The notes: generated by a model not told the origin, from the letters alone. A DNA stretch of 64,000 bases from Megaustenia siamemsis (GCA_032433765.1 JAVIAB010000024.1:9531821-9595820), one strand, 5' to 3'; shown: positions 10,840 to 22,930, counted from the stretch's first letter. Translations and numbers: made by a program.

Positions 10840-11412
10840 CTTCCGGTCAATATGGCGGATAAAACGACAGGAAACCGTTGAAGCACAGTCTCAAAAGTAT
10901 TACTTGTTGCAGTTTCCTCATATTCCAAGTCCGGCTTGTTGCAGGAGCTACTGAGTTAGGTGCTCTGTGTACACCGTGAGCTGTGTGTTTAATGCGTTTT
11001 TATCATGTTTCGATATTCCAATTGTTTACGATGAATTATGATATCGTATAGTAGGGAACAGTTGGCTGTGTTCACTTGCTACTGAGTTTATTCCTCTGTG
11101 CACCCCGTGAGCTGTGCTTTTTATCTGGATGGCGTTTCTATAGTCAGATTGCTTGCTATGAATGATGATATCGTTTGACGAAGTACAGTTCAGCTGCGTT
11201 CACTTTTGGTGCCGCCTGGCCTTATGTCTTTTGGCGTGTGCTGTAGCTGCCATGATGGAGACTGCAGCTGCCTTTCTTTGTTTGGATATTCGATGAGGTG
11301 TTAAGTAGGATGATTCCATTGGCACGGGCGGTTGAGAATTTATGGAGTTTTTCATTTTTTTGCTTTGATACCGGGACCTTCGATTTACAATAACTATATC
11401 TACCGACTAAAG
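10840..11412 (+). repeat. REP-470 copy with internal partial duplication
   Basis: Same landmarks as the copy at 9,351 but longer. The section from gctactgagtt through the ttcact before the cttatgtcttttggcgtgtg landmark is present twice in diverged form (about 10,940-11,075 and 11,076-11,215). This is the oldest-looking copy by substitution density. Confidence 0.7.
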
Positions 11413-11599
11413 CTACTTCAACAGTCACAGAAAATGATAATGATGATGATGGTGATGATGACGATGAAAGTGATGATAATTATACAAGTCTAAAAGTTAG
11501 ATTCAATTGAGAATGTTTAAAACCTATATTGTTTTGAAATAAATTACGCTTCGTAACTAGATATATACGTTATTGAGTTTGGTAGTTTCATTTTTCTTT

Positions 11600-12032
11600 C
11601 ATTGAAACCAGCACTCGGATTTAACTGGTATAATGTACATGTTTAGTTGACAGAATTAATTCATTGAAACCAGTATCAGCATTTAACTGGTATAATGTTC
11701 GTGTTTAGTTGACAGAACTCATTCATTGAAACCAGTATTAGGGTTTAACTGGTATAATGTACATGTTTAGTTGACAGAACTCATTCATTGAAACCAGTAT
11801 TAGGATTTAACTGGTATAATGTTCTTGTTTAGATGCCAGAATTAATTCATTGAAACCAGTATCAGGAATTAACTGGTATAATGTTAATGTTTAGTTGACA
11901 GAACTCATTCATTGAAACCAGTATTAGGATTTAACTGGTATAATGTTCTTGTTTAGTTGCCAGAATTAATTCATTGAAACCAGTATCAGGAATTAACTGG
12001 TATAATGTTAATGTTTAGTTGACAGAATTCTC
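11600..12032. repeat. 62 bp minisatellite, 7 units
   Basis: Units of tcattgaaaccagtattagg with atttaactggtataatg and tgtttagttgacagaa. Two neighbouring units (ending ttaatgtttag) recur as a pair. Confidence 0.9.
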
Positions 12033-12144
12033 ATTGTCTGTATCTCGTAGGCTGCATCAAACTCTGGTAGCATTGATATTGAAGCAAGAGTGAGACAGGT
12101 TAGTTATATGAAATACGAGAATAGTATATATATATATCTGCGAT

Positions 12145-12250
12145 CATGATTCAATCAGAGTAGGATTCCAGACTCCCACATGAAATCAGCTGTCAGGTTA
12201 AGTGTTTTGATCGCCTCCACAGACAGAACAACACATTTAGAGTCTACCAG
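12145..12250 (-). mobile_element. LINE-I' short 3' fragment
   Basis: Reverse strand gives LTADFMWESGILL plus stop, matching the C-terminus of LINE-I' at 27.2 and 43.5 kb. Sequence further right (to about 12,430) stays open for 100 codons but no longer matches clearly. Confidence 0.6.
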
Positions 12251-12464
12251 ATCCACTCTGATTGAACGCCCGTTAAAACGTTGTGTTCTGCGTCCAGTGC
12301 ATCCGATTTCAGCAATCATTTTATTCAGGTTTGCTTTCCTTAGCCTTTGATTGTCCCCAATCTTCCTGCAAGGCAGCAGATTGTCTTTTCTGTAGGGGGA
12401 TTCTGCCCTTAGATGGTCTGCCTTCCCAGGTTTACGAGCACCATCTGCCCGAGTCACTAGAGGT

Positions 12465-12728
12465 GACTAACACAGACATGCACACACAAAGATATGAGAT
12501 GTGAATAACACAGACATGTACACAGCGATTAGAGTCATGACTAACACCGACACTCATCAAGATATATGACACATGACTAACATAGGTATGCACAAAAAGA
12601 TATGAGATATGACTAACATAGACATGCACATACAAAGATATGACACATACCTAACATAGACATACACACAAAGATATAAGATATGACTAACATTGCCAGG
12701 CACACACACAGATATGAGAAGTGACAAA
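12465..12728. repeat. Degenerate ~40 bp repeat
   Basis: About seven imperfect units of gactaacacagacatgcaca with caaagatatgaga. Unit length drifts, indicating age. Confidence 0.75.
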
Positions 12729-13375
12729 CATAATATTAGAATAATATTAGAAATAGTTCGCGCAGGTTAGTTGAAATAATATGTGAACAAATTACGCTTT
12801 GACTGTAAACTTTATTGTTATTATTTTATTTATTCTCGTTACCATGACAACGTTGAATTAACAACATCCAATGGAAATAAGAGAACAGAATTGTCAATAG
12901 GGAGACAAATCCAATCTACGGATCCACTGAAATGAATCCTGCACGGATAGGCAGCAAATAGAACATTCGTCAGCCACTACATGCGTGTTTTTATAGGAAG
13001 AAAGTCGAGCTTACAATAAACAAATAAGATGACTAAAAAGGGACGATCAAAAAGAGGTCAATGATTAAAAGAAAAACGTGTTGGAGAAACCAGTCATTAC
13101 ATGATGGCAAAGTAAGGAGAACAAAATATAAGAAATATATTATGATAGCTATGAAAACATAGTGGAAGAACTGGAAGAAGATATATATATATATATATAA
13201 ACAAGATTCTAGGCTGTTTTAAAGCATGGAACGAGGAATGCACGGTGTGCTATGACAGGTTTACATGAAGGAAGTAAATAAATTTAATGGTGTTTCGGCT
13301 TCTCATACAATCTTCCTGAAAAAACTGTTTGGTCTGGTGTGACGTCAGAAATGCCATTGTTAAATAGCTACAATG
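12729..13375. other. No gene; one X-box-like palindrome and a TA run
   Basis: About 650 bp without coding signal. It holds gttaccatgacaac at 12,838-12,851, which recurs at 17,475 and 24,039, and a TA microsatellite at about 13,180-13,199. Confidence 0.5.
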
Positions 13376-14748
13376 ATACACAGTTTGTTGGACCTACATA
13401 TCTCATCTACTTACATCCGTGATAACAGTTTGTTGGACCTACATATCTCATCTACTTACATCCGTGATAACAGTTTGTTGGACCTACAATCTCATCTACT
13501 TACATCCGTGATAACAGTTTGTTGGACCTACATATTTCATCTACTTACATCCGTGATAACAGTTTGTTGGACCTACATATTTCATCTACTTACATCCGTG
13601 ATAACAGTTTGTTGGACCTACATATTTCATCTACTTACATCCGTGATAACAGTTTGTTGGACCTACATATCTCATCTACTTACATCCGTGATAACAGTTT
13701 GTTGGACCTACATATCTCATCTACTTACATCCGTGATAACAGTTTGTTGGACCTACATATTTCATCTACTTACATCCGTGATAACAGTTTGTTGGACCTA
13801 CATATCTCATCTACTTACATCCGTGATAACAGTTTGTTGGACCTACATATTTCATCTAATTACATCCGTGATAACAGTTTATTGGACCTACATATTTCAT
13901 CTACTCACATCCGTGATAACAGTTTGTTGGACCTACATATTTCATCTATTTACATCCGTGATAACAGTTTGTTGGACCTACATATTTCATCTACTCACAT
14001 CCGTGATAACAGTTTATTGGACCTACATATTTCATCTATTCACATCCGTGATAACAGTTTGTTGGACCTACATATTTCATCTACTTACATCCGTGATAAC
14101 AGTTTGTTGGACCTACATATTTCATCTACTCACATCCGTGATAACAGTTTGTTGGACCTACATATCTCATCTACTTACATCCGTGATAACAGTTTGTTGG
14201 ACCTACATATTTCATCTACTTACATCCGTGATAACAGTTTGTTGGACCTACATATCTCATCTACTCACATCCGTGATAACAGTTTGTTGGACCTACATAT
14301 CTCATCTACTCACATCCGTGATAACAGTTTGTTGGACCTACATATTTCATCTACTTACATCCGTGATAACAGTTTGTTGGACCTACATATTTCATCTACT
14401 TACATCCGTGACAACAGTTTGTTGGACCTACATATTTCATCTAATTACATACGTGGTACACAGTTTGTTGGACCCACATATCTCATCCACTCACATCCGT
14501 GATACACAGTTTGTTGGTCCTACATAACTCGTCCACTCACATCCGTGATGCACAGTTTGTTGGACCCACATATCTCATCCGCTCACATCTGTGATACACA
14601 GTTTGTTGGACCTACATAACTCGTCCACTCACATTCGTGATGCACAGTTTGTTGGACCCACATATCTCATCCGCTCACATCCGTGATACACAGTTTGTTG
14701 GACCCACATAACTCGTCCACTCACATCTGTGGTACACAATTTGTTGGA
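13376..14748. repeat. 45 bp minisatellite, about 30 units
   Basis: Units of cagtttgttggacctacata, tttcatctacttacatccg and tgataa. From about 13,507 to 14,440 the register is held without a single indel. The right part is a diverged subtype (gatacacag, ccactcacatc). Because 45 is divisible by three, frames of 384 and 327 codons stay open; they are repeats of one 15-residue peptide and I do not call them genes. Confidence 0.95.
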
Positions 14749-14924
14749 TCTTTTTCTAACTTTCCATCAGTTCGTCTATTCTGTGGTTGGTCCATGAGTG
14801 TGGTGTTCATGCAACGATTATTGAAGGCTTGTTGTGTTGTGTTTTTATCTTTCTACCTTTTCACGTGGACAAATCATTGTATCTGTTATTACTGTATGAA
14901 CTCTAGAGTGGGAATTATTCCTAG

Positions 14925-15070
14925 CTTTTTTCTCAGTTCATCATTTGTTATCTTATCTCAAAGCCTATTTCCTGCCATTCGTCTGACACATTTCATCTCG
15001 TAAGAGGTTATTTGTCTTATTGTTTTTGCATCTAGAGTCCAGGACTAGCATTGGTAGCACAACACTGGAA
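14925..15070 (-). mobile_element. LINE-C short fragment
   Basis: Plus-strand text caaagcctatttcctgcc and tctgacacatttcatctcg parallels 54,185-54,225 in the LINE-C copy. On the minus strand this is the MKCVRRMTGNSLRDS region. Highly decayed. Confidence 0.6.
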
Positions 15071-15111
15071 TGAAGTCTGTATTATAGAGTGGACCTTGTG
15101 CCTCTAGAGTT

Positions 15112-15375
15112 ATTTCCTTGTTGGGTGGTCTGGTTGGTTTCGAGATAAGACGCCGGCTTCGAGACAGAGAGGTTGGGGTTCAAATCCCGGTTGCACCAGT
15201 TGGGGTTTGTATTTATGATTTCTATCTGCAGCAATCACTCCTGGTCTCAGCAGCGAGGCCCGGCTTGAAACATCTCTCTATTCTAGGACAGAATGAATAT
15301 GAGCACTTCTGAAGACAGAGTTATCTGCCTGGGCGGCAAGAGACCCCTGTGTAAACGGCTGCCCTGAAAAAAAAC
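15112..15375 (+). mobile_element. tRNA-derived SINE, second type
   Basis: An A-box-like tggtctggttggtttcgag and a perfect B box within ggggttcaaatcccggt are about 45 bp apart, as in tRNA genes. The head is followed by a non-tRNA body ending tgccctgaaaaaaaa. Single copy in this window, so family status is inferred from the promoter plus A-tail. Confidence 0.6.
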
Positions 15376-15409
15376 GGATTAACACGCAAAGTTCAGTTCC
15401 TAGTCTCTA

Positions 15410-15955
15410 GGGCTGTGCAACTACCTTGGACATACTATGACCAATAATGGAAAATGTAAAATTGAAATAAACAAAATAATAGGTATGGCAAAAAGTTATT
15501 TTAATGCCATGAAAAATACACTAAAAACAAAACAAACTAAGAAAAACAAAATGTTACATCTTCTCAATATTCCCGTATAGTGCAGAAACATGGACATTAG
15601 ACAAGAAATGTGGGTTTACAGAAGAATAGCTAGAATTGGATGGAAAGAAAATAAAACATATGATGAAGTTTTAAAACAACTAAAAATGAAAAGAGAACTA
15701 CTAAACACAATTCAAACAAGACAAATATGATTTTGGGCCATGTTAAAAGACACAACAGCCTACTAAAATTAATCGTGAAATAAAAATACAAAGTAAAAGA
15801 GACTGAGACAGACCTAGACTAACATGGACGAATAACATTAAAAGATGGACAAGTCAGCCTATGAGAACCTGCACTATCAAAGCAAGAGACAGACCAGAAT
15901 GAATCTCCATGTTAGTCAACCTTCTATGCGGAGACGGCTCTCAATGATGATGATG
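15410..15955 (+). mobile_element. LINE-B 3' part
   Basis: Starts near TMTNNGKCKIEINKIIGMAK and runs through MWVYRRIARIGWKENKTYDE-like residues, VKRHNSLLK and a C-terminal WTSQPMRTCTIKARDRPE to a gat-triplet tail. Several frameshifts and stops. Longer upstream than the copy at 3.7 kb. Confidence 0.8.
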
Positions 15956-16384
15956 TGTACAGAAGCTTCCAAGATGTCATCGATCTATTGGGCCATCTTA
16001 ACTCACGAAATGAGTTATTCCCCGTGATAAATGTTTCCGGTAAACGATAACATCTTCCACTTTATTATCTTTCCCAGGCTTCAGGTGATCCTGAAGGACA
16101 AGTCCTGCAAGTGGTAGGTTCTGAGATGCCATCTTCTCAAATGTAAAGATTCTCTCCTCTGCTGTGATAGTTGAATGGGGTATATCATCTTAGCGACCAG
16201 ACTTTTCTATGACCATTACACATTGTTGGTGTTTCAGTTGTTAAGTCGAGGACAGACTGACGGCAGTCCCGACCAGTAATTTATTCGGCAGATAAGGTCC
16301 CAACGAAGATTGGATGTCACCATGGACTTCTTATCTGGCATATCTGTGACCCTGACAGCGTGCAGTACTGATTACCTTGCTTGC
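15956..16384. other. No feature recognised
   Basis: About 430 bp with no coding, RNA or repeat assignment. Confidence 0.45.
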
Positions 16385-16625
16385 TTGCGTTCGCCCGATG
16401 ACTAAAGTATTCTAGATTATTCGTAGACTGTATAATTCCTCTTCGTCATCCGTCCTTAAAATACGTTAAGTGGACGTGTCTGCGTTGTGTTGTGGTTGGC
16501 AGTATAACTGGTATATTTGCGCCTTTCGGCCCAACACATCCGACTTCGACACGACATTTTTGAGTACAGGTTTGTCTTCCCTTTTCGATCCCTGCTCGCT
16601 TGGCCAGACTAGACAGGTTAGTCTG
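16385..16625. repeat. R245 dispersed repeat, copy 2
   Basis: Same orientation and landmarks as 10,105-10,350; preceded by a short ttgc run. Identity is high in blocks, with small indels. Confidence 0.75.
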
Positions 16626-16963
16626 TTACTGGAGGCACCATGGAGAGGTGGAGCAGGGTCTGGATGGTTTTGGTTCACCTATCCTGGCGCAAGACATCAG
16701 CTGTGGGTCGCTGACAGCTTCCAGCTCTGGTGCTGGGAGACGCGCCTTCGTTGAAGGAGCTCATACGCACTCATTAGACGTGTGATTAGTTTCTTGGAAA
16801 AAAATACGCATCCGGAAGACATGGGACATTGGGATAACCGGTATATCAATAACTGATCTGTCACCCGGTTATCGAGTTGTGGTGTGTTCAAACCCCCATT
16901 GCACGTGTTGTGTAGAACACAAGACGAGGGAACAAAGGGCTCAACTCGGTCAGTTTAAGAAAA
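16626..16963. other. No confident feature
   Basis: About 340 bp. A tRNA-B-box-like gtgttcaaacccccattg near 16,885 hints at another SINE remnant but no A box is convincing. Confidence 0.35.
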
Positions 16964-17219
16964 GGGAGCCGCGATAGCTCAGTGGTTAGTGAACTGGACT
17001 ACAGAGGACAAGAGGTAGGGTTCGATTCTAACCAACGGCTCCGGTTCACCCAGTCTTTAATGGGAACCGGATATTTTCTGGGAAAGTAAAGCAGCACGGG
17101 CGTAATACCGACCACATTATCCCAAAAATCATGAGCCGATGGTCTGTAAAATTTATGGTCTCTAACACCATATTCCCTATACGCCACTTGGCGTGATGGG
17201 GTACTTTACTTTTCTTTTT
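16964..17219 (+). mobile_element. SINE-1 copy
   Basis: Head gggagccgcgatagctcag with intact A box (tagctcagtggttag) and B box (ggttcgattct), body through cacgggcgtaataccgac to gccacttggcgtgatgggg and a T-rich tail. Full length. Confidence 0.9.
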
Positions 17220-17221
17220 TA

Positions 17222-17345
17222 TTACACATTTGTGGGTCATGTGATCGGTATCACGCCAGGCCGCCTTTACTTCTCAGAAAAATCTCCGGTTTCCATTTTT
17301 AGAGGCTTGGTGAACCGCGGAACCGTGTCGGTCAGAAAAAAACGT
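17222..17345 (-). mobile_element. SINE-1 decayed fragment
   Basis: In reverse orientation it resembles the SINE-1 middle: ggtatcacgccaggccgc, cagaaaaatctccgg and aggcttggtgaaccg correspond to the complement of the cacgggcgtaata and acccagcctttaatgg landmarks. Confidence 0.6.
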
Positions 17346-17523
17346 CATTTCTGGAGATCGAACTCAAACACATTCAGTCAGAAAGCGAGTACACCAAGTA
17401 TTAATATGGAGAAACTGAAAACATTTCTTTCATGTCTATAACATTGTTGACTTGCACACGTTATCGTTTATATCGTTACCATGACAACCTTGAAGTATCG
17501 TCATCAGTTCAGTTATACGGAAG

Positions 17524-18977
17524 CAGATGAGACAGTGATAGATGAGACAGTGATAGATGAGACAGTGATAGATGAGACAGTGATAGATGAGACCGTGATA
17601 GATGAGACCGTGATAGATGAGACAGTGATAGATGAGACCGTGATAGATGAGACCGTGATAGATGAGACAGTGATAGATGAGACCGTGATAGATGAGACAG
17701 TGATAGATGAGACATTGATAGATGAGACCGTGATAGATGAGACAGTGATAGATGAGACAGTGATAGATGAGACAGTGATAGATGAGACAGTGATAGATGA
17801 GACCGTGATAGATGAGACATTGATAGATGAGACAGTGATAGATGAGACAGTGATAGATGAGACAGTGATAGATGAGAGATGAGAGATGAGAGATGATAGA
17901 TGAGACAGTGATAGATGAGACCGTGATAGATGAGACAGTGATAGATGAGACCGTGATAGATGAGACAGTGATAGATGAGGCAGTGATAGATGAGAGATGA
18001 TAAATGAGACAGTGATAGATGAGACAGTGATGGATGAGACAGTGATAGATGAGACAGTGATAGATGAGAGATGATAGATGAGACAGTGATAGATAAGACA
18101 GTGATAGATGAGACAGTGATAGATGAGACCGTGATAGATGAGACAGTGATAGATGAGACAGTGATAGATGAGGCAGTGATAGATGAGAGATGATAGATGA
18201 GACAGTGATAGATGAGACAGTGATGGATGAGACAGTGATAGATGAGACAGTGATAGATGAGACAGTGATAGATGAGGCAGTGATAGATGAGAGATGATAG
18301 ATGAGACAGTGATAGATGAGGCAGTGATAGATGAGACCGTGATAGATGAGACCGTGATAGATGAGAGATGATAGATGAGACAGTGATAGATGAGACAGTG
18401 ATAGATGAGACAGTGATGGATGAGACAGTGATAGATGAGAGATGATAGATGAGACAGTGATAGATGAGACAGTGATAGATGAGGCAGTGATAGATGAGAC
18501 AGTGATAGATGAGACAGTGATAGATGAGACAGTGATAGATGAGAGATGATAGATGAGACAGTGATAGATAAGACAGTGATAGATGAGACAGTGATAGATG
18601 AGACCGTGATAGATGAGACAGTGATAGATGAGACAGTAATAGATGAGACAGTGATAGATGAGACAGTGATAGATGAGACAGCGATAGATGAGACAGCGAT
18701 AGATGAGACAGTGATAGATGAGACATTGATAGATGAGACAGTGGTAGATGAGACAGTAATAGATGAGACAGTGATAGATGAAACAGTGATAGATGAGACA
18801 GTGATAGATGTGACAGTGATAGATGAGACAGTAATAGATGAGACAGTGGTAGATGAGACAGTGATAGATGAGACAGTAATAGATGAGACAGTAATAGATG
18901 AGACAGTGATAGATGAGACAGCGATAGATGAGACAGTGATAGATGAGACGGTGATAGATGAGACAGTGATAGATGAT
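17524..18977. repeat. 15 bp minisatellite, about 97 units
   Basis: Units of gatagatgagacagt with acc, gcg, gtg and att variants. Shorter gatgagagat interruptions recur at intervals of about 100-200 bp and divide the middle third (17,875-18,560) into similar blocks, giving higher-order structure. Frames up to 522 codons on the minus strand (SHLSL/IYHCL repeats) and IDETV repeats on the plus strand follow from the period being divisible by three; no gene is inferred. Confidence 0.95.
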
Positions 18978-19174
18978 AGTCGATTTCCATTTTAAAAAGT
19001 CCATTTAAAGGACAGAAGGTTACAACTGACAATAACACATACATTGATCATTGCTGTTACAGAAATAATAAGTAATATTCGCACATGACCCCCAAATATC
19101 TTGCCTTGTCTAGCCACTTGTCTAGCCACTGGACACAGAGAAGAGAGTATTTTTGACGAGTGTAAAACACAACC

Positions 19175-19362
19175 ACTCTTGGAATACTTGGTTACAACTG
19201 CTACAATACAGGGAAAGAGAGAGTGCGATCGCGACAAAGAGAGAAGGTATTCAATAGTTTCGTGTCATGGAATGGAAAACAGCCAACAAAAGAATTGATC
19301 GCGGTGGATAGAAAATTGTGGAAGGGTATGATCGCCTACGACACCCGGTATGGCACATGATA
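19175..19362 (+). mobile_element. LINE-A 3' fragment
   Basis: Decayed: LEYLVTTATIQGKRE, then a broken tail ending with tatggcacatga. The large 20 bp array starts about 25 bp further on. Confidence 0.75.
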
Positions 19363-19387
19363 GGTATGATTCATTCTTCATGTCGCG

Positions 19388-20588
19388 TTTTCATCTGCCA
19401 TTCGCCTTCTAATCTGCCCATTCACCTTCTCATCTGCCCATTCACCTTCTCATCTGCCCATTCACCTTCTCATCTACCCATTCACCTTCTCATCTACCCA
19501 TTCACCGTCTCATCTACCCATTCACAGTCTCATCTACCCATTCACCGTCTCATCTACCCATTCACCTTCTCATTTACCCATTCACCTTCTCATCTACCCA
19601 TTCACCTTCTCATCTACCAATTCACCGTCTCATCTACCCATTCACCGTCTCATCTACCCATTCACCTTCTCATCTACCCATTCACCTTCTCATCTACCCA
19701 TTCACCTTCTCATCTACCCATTCACAGTCTCATCTACCCATTCACAGTCTCATCTACCCATTCACCTTCTCATCTACCCATTCACCTTCTCATCTACCCA
19801 TTCACCTTCTCATCTACCCATTCACCGTCTCATCTACCCATTCACAGTCTCATCTACCCATTCACAGTCTCATCTACCCATTCACCTTCTTATCTACCCA
19901 TTCACCTTCTCATCTACCCATTCACCGTCTCATCTACCCATTCACCTTCTCATCTACCCATTCACCGTCTCATCTACCCATTCACAGTCTCATCTACCCA
20001 TTCACCGTCTCATCTACCCATTCACCGTCTCATCTACCCATTCACAGTCTCATCTACCCATTCACAGTCTCATCTACCCATTCACAGTCTCATCTACCCA
20101 TTCACCGTCTCATCTACCCATTCACAGTCTCATCTACCCATTCACAGTCTCATCTACCCATTCACCTTCTCATCTACCCATTCACAGACTCATCTACCCA
20201 TTCACAGTCTCATCTACCCATTCACAGTCTCATCTACCCATTCACCGTCTCATCTACCCATTCACAGTCTCATCTACTCATTCACAGTCTCATCTACCCA
20301 TTCACCTTCTCATCTACCCATTCACAGTCTCATCTACCCATTCACAGTCTCATCTACCCATTCACCTTCTCATCTACCCATTCACCTTCTCATCTACCCA
20401 TTCACAGTCTCATCTACCCATTCACCTTCTCATCTACCCATTCACAGTCTCATCTACCCATTCACCTTCTCATCTACCCATTCACAGTCTCATCTACCCA
20501 TTCACAGTATCATCTACCCATTCACCTTCTCATCTACCCATTCACCTTCTCATCTACCCATTCACCTTCTCATCTACCCATTCACCAA
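19388..20588. repeat. 20 bp minisatellite, 60 units without indels
   Basis: Units are ccattcac + variable 3-4 bases + ctcatcta. The variable bases take three main forms (cttct, cgtct, agtct). From 19,441 to 20,580 every third unit falls in the same place in each 60-base interval, so there is no length change in at least 57 units. The 442-codon frame at 19,318-20,646 is a by-product. Confidence 0.95.
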
Positions 20589-20659
20589 TCGAGCAACTCG
20601 GTGGAATGTATCGTCTTCATCGTCCGTAATGATTGGAAAACACTAGCGTGAGATAACGA

Positions 20660-21165
20660 ATTACCATAGGGAAGGTAGAACACGGTTCCACGATGGGCGA
20701 AAGGAAGTATCCAAAGGAGAGGTAGAACACGGTTCCACGAAGTGAGAAATGAAGTATCCGAAGGAAAGGTAGAACACGGTTCCACGAAGTGAGAAATGAA
20801 GTATCCGAAGGAAAGGTAGAACACGGTTCCACGAAGGGTGAAAGGAAGTATCCAAAAAAAGGTAGAACACTGTTCCACGAAGTGAGAAATGAAGTATCCG
20901 AAGGAAAGGTAGAACACGGTTCCACGAAGGGTGAAAGGAAGTATCCAAATAAAGGTAGAACACTGTTCCACGAAGTGAGAAATGAAGTATCCAAAGGAGA
21001 GGTAGAACACGGTTCCACGAGGTGAGAAATGAAGTATCCGAAGGAAAGGTAGAACACGGTTCCACGAAGGGTGAAAGGAAGTATCCAAATAAAGGTAGAA
21101 CACTGTTCCAGGAAGTGAGAAAGGAAGTATCCGAAGGAAAGGTAGAACACGGTTCCATGAAGGGG
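20660..21165. repeat. 46-47 bp minisatellite, about 11 units
   Basis: Units of gaaggaaaggtagaacacgg with ttccacgaagtgagaaat and gaagtatcc. Two unit types (gtgagaaatg and ggtgaaagg) alternate. Overlapping frames on both strands (199, 183, 173 codons) are artefacts of the repeat. Confidence 0.92.
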
Positions 21166-21598
21166 AAAATTAGGAAAATCATCATTGGCGAAGAAGAACG
21201 GAACACGTTCAATCAATCCAGGACAGGAACAACCAAAAGACGAACACTTCGATTATTCCAGGAAATTGAGGCAGAGCGGGTATGGGAATCCTCCGTCCGA
21301 TGTGACGGCTGTCCGAACTCATGACCAAGAACTAACGAACACAGAATTCACAGCAATGCAAGTCATGATTTACTCTGGGAATATTATCTTTTAATGTCAA
21401 TAGAAATGGAAAGAATAACATGTGGAGAAGAGTTGTAAAGAGATCGTCATCAACTACGTCTGCTGCTGGCGTAGATAACCATGACTCTCGACATATTTCT
21501 GCCCTGTAAATGTGAATTTATTATGTAACCAATTGAAAAGTGGGCCTCCAACCAAGTAATTAAACCGCCTAAGACATTTATTCTGTACTGCTGGGTAC
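21166..21598. other. No feature recognised
   Basis: About 430 bp; short open frames without recognisable motifs. Confidence 0.45.
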
Positions 21599-21599
21599 A

Positions 21600-21815
21600 T
21601 TCATGAGAGGAGAAAATATGGAGTGCTTGGTTACAGCTGAAACAAAAAATAGAAGGAAGGAGAGATCGTGAACGCGAAAGAGAGGAGATACTAGATACAT
21701 TGGTGTTTGGGGGACGGTAAACAGTCAGCAATATAATTTATACGCAACACTGAGGACAAAATTTAGGAAGGACATGATCTCTCTAAACGCCAACCGGCAT
21801 GGCACACGATGTTGT
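21600..21815 (+). mobile_element. LINE-A 3' fragment, decayed
   Basis: Recognisable by catgagaggagaaaatatgg, gcttggttacagctg and atggcacacgatg. All frames are broken. The 61 bp array starts about 40 bp after its tail. Confidence 0.7.
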
Positions 21816-21857
21816 TGATGGATATCAGTCATCAGGTCGCTACTCCGCTACTCAACA

Positions 21858-22930
21858 GTCCTTGTGAAAGAATATGTGTCACTAGCCAAATCTCCCACAG
21901 AACGTTGCATTCACAACAGTCCTTGTGAAAGAATATGTGTCACTAGCCAAATCTCCCACAGAACGTTGCATTCACAACAGTCCTTGTGAAAGAATATGTG
22001 TCACTAGCCAAATCTCCCACAGAACGTTGCATTCACAACAGTCCTTGTGAAAGAATATGTGTCACTAGACAGATCTCCCAAAAAACGTTGCATTCTCAAA
22101 AACCCTTGTGAAAGAATATGTGTCACTAGGCAGATCTCCCACAGAACGTTGCATTCACAATAGCCCTTCTGAAAGAATCTCTGTCTCTAGCTAGATCTCC
22201 CTCAAAACGTTGAATTCACAGCAATCTTTCCGAAAGAATGTCTGCCTCTAGCCAGATCTCCCACAGAATGTTGCATTCACAATAGCTCTTCTGAAAGAAT
22301 CTCTGTCTCTAGCCCGATCTCCCACAGAACGTTGCATTCACCACAGTCCTTCTGAAAGAATGTCTGTCTCTAGCCAGAACTCCCCCAGAACGTTGCATTC
22401 ACCACAGCCCTTCTGAAAGAATCTCTGTCTCTAGCCGGATCTCCCACAGAACGTTGCATTCACCACATTCCTTCTGAAAGAATGTCTGTCTCTAGCCAGA
22501 ACTCCCACAGAACGTTGCATTCACCACAGCCCTTCTGAAAGAATCTCTGTCTCTAGTCAGATCTCCCAACGAACGTTGCATTCACCACAGTCCTTCTGAA
22601 AGAATCTCAGTCTCTAGCCAGATCTCCCACAGAACGTTGCATTCACTACAGTCCTTCTGAAAGAATCTCTGTCTCTAGCCAGATCTCCCACAGAACGTTG
22701 CATTCACCACAGTCCTTCTGAAAGAATCTCTGTCTCTAGCCAGATCCCCCACAGAACGTTGCATTCACCACAGTCTTTCTGAAAGAATCTATGCCTCTAG
22801 CCATATCTCCCACAGAACGTTGCATTTACCACAGTTCTTCTGAAAGAATCTCTGTCTCATAGCCAGATCTCCCACAGAACGTTGCATTCACAACAGCCCT
22901 TCTGAAAGAATCTGTGTCTCTATTCCAGTA
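21858..22930 (-). repeat. 61 bp minisatellite, about 17.5 units (LINE-F derived)
   Basis: Plus-strand unit: tctcccacagaacgttgcat, tcacaacagtccttctgaaa, gaatctctgtctctagccaga. Its reverse complement is the LINE-F terminal coding sequence (residues SDRDSFRRAVV then NATFCGRSD), as seen at 45,960-46,620. The left four units are one subtype (gtgtcactagcc), the rest another. Confidence 0.93.

Noticed and set aside
13373..14527. 384-codon and 327-codon open frames
   Set aside because: They are readings of the 45 bp tandem array; the unit has no stop in these frames and its length is divisible by three.
17436..19044. 522- and 511-codon minus-strand frames and IDETV-repeat plus-strand frames
   Set aside because: All arise from the 15 bp array. 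Multiple frames on both strands are open at once, which argues against a gene.
19318..20646. 442-codon frame with SSTHSPSHLP repeats
   Set aside because: Product of the 20 bp array; period not divisible by three but stop-free in all phases.
20582..21216. Three overlapping minus-strand frames of 173-199 codons
   Set aside because: All from the 46-47 bp array, in three frames at once.
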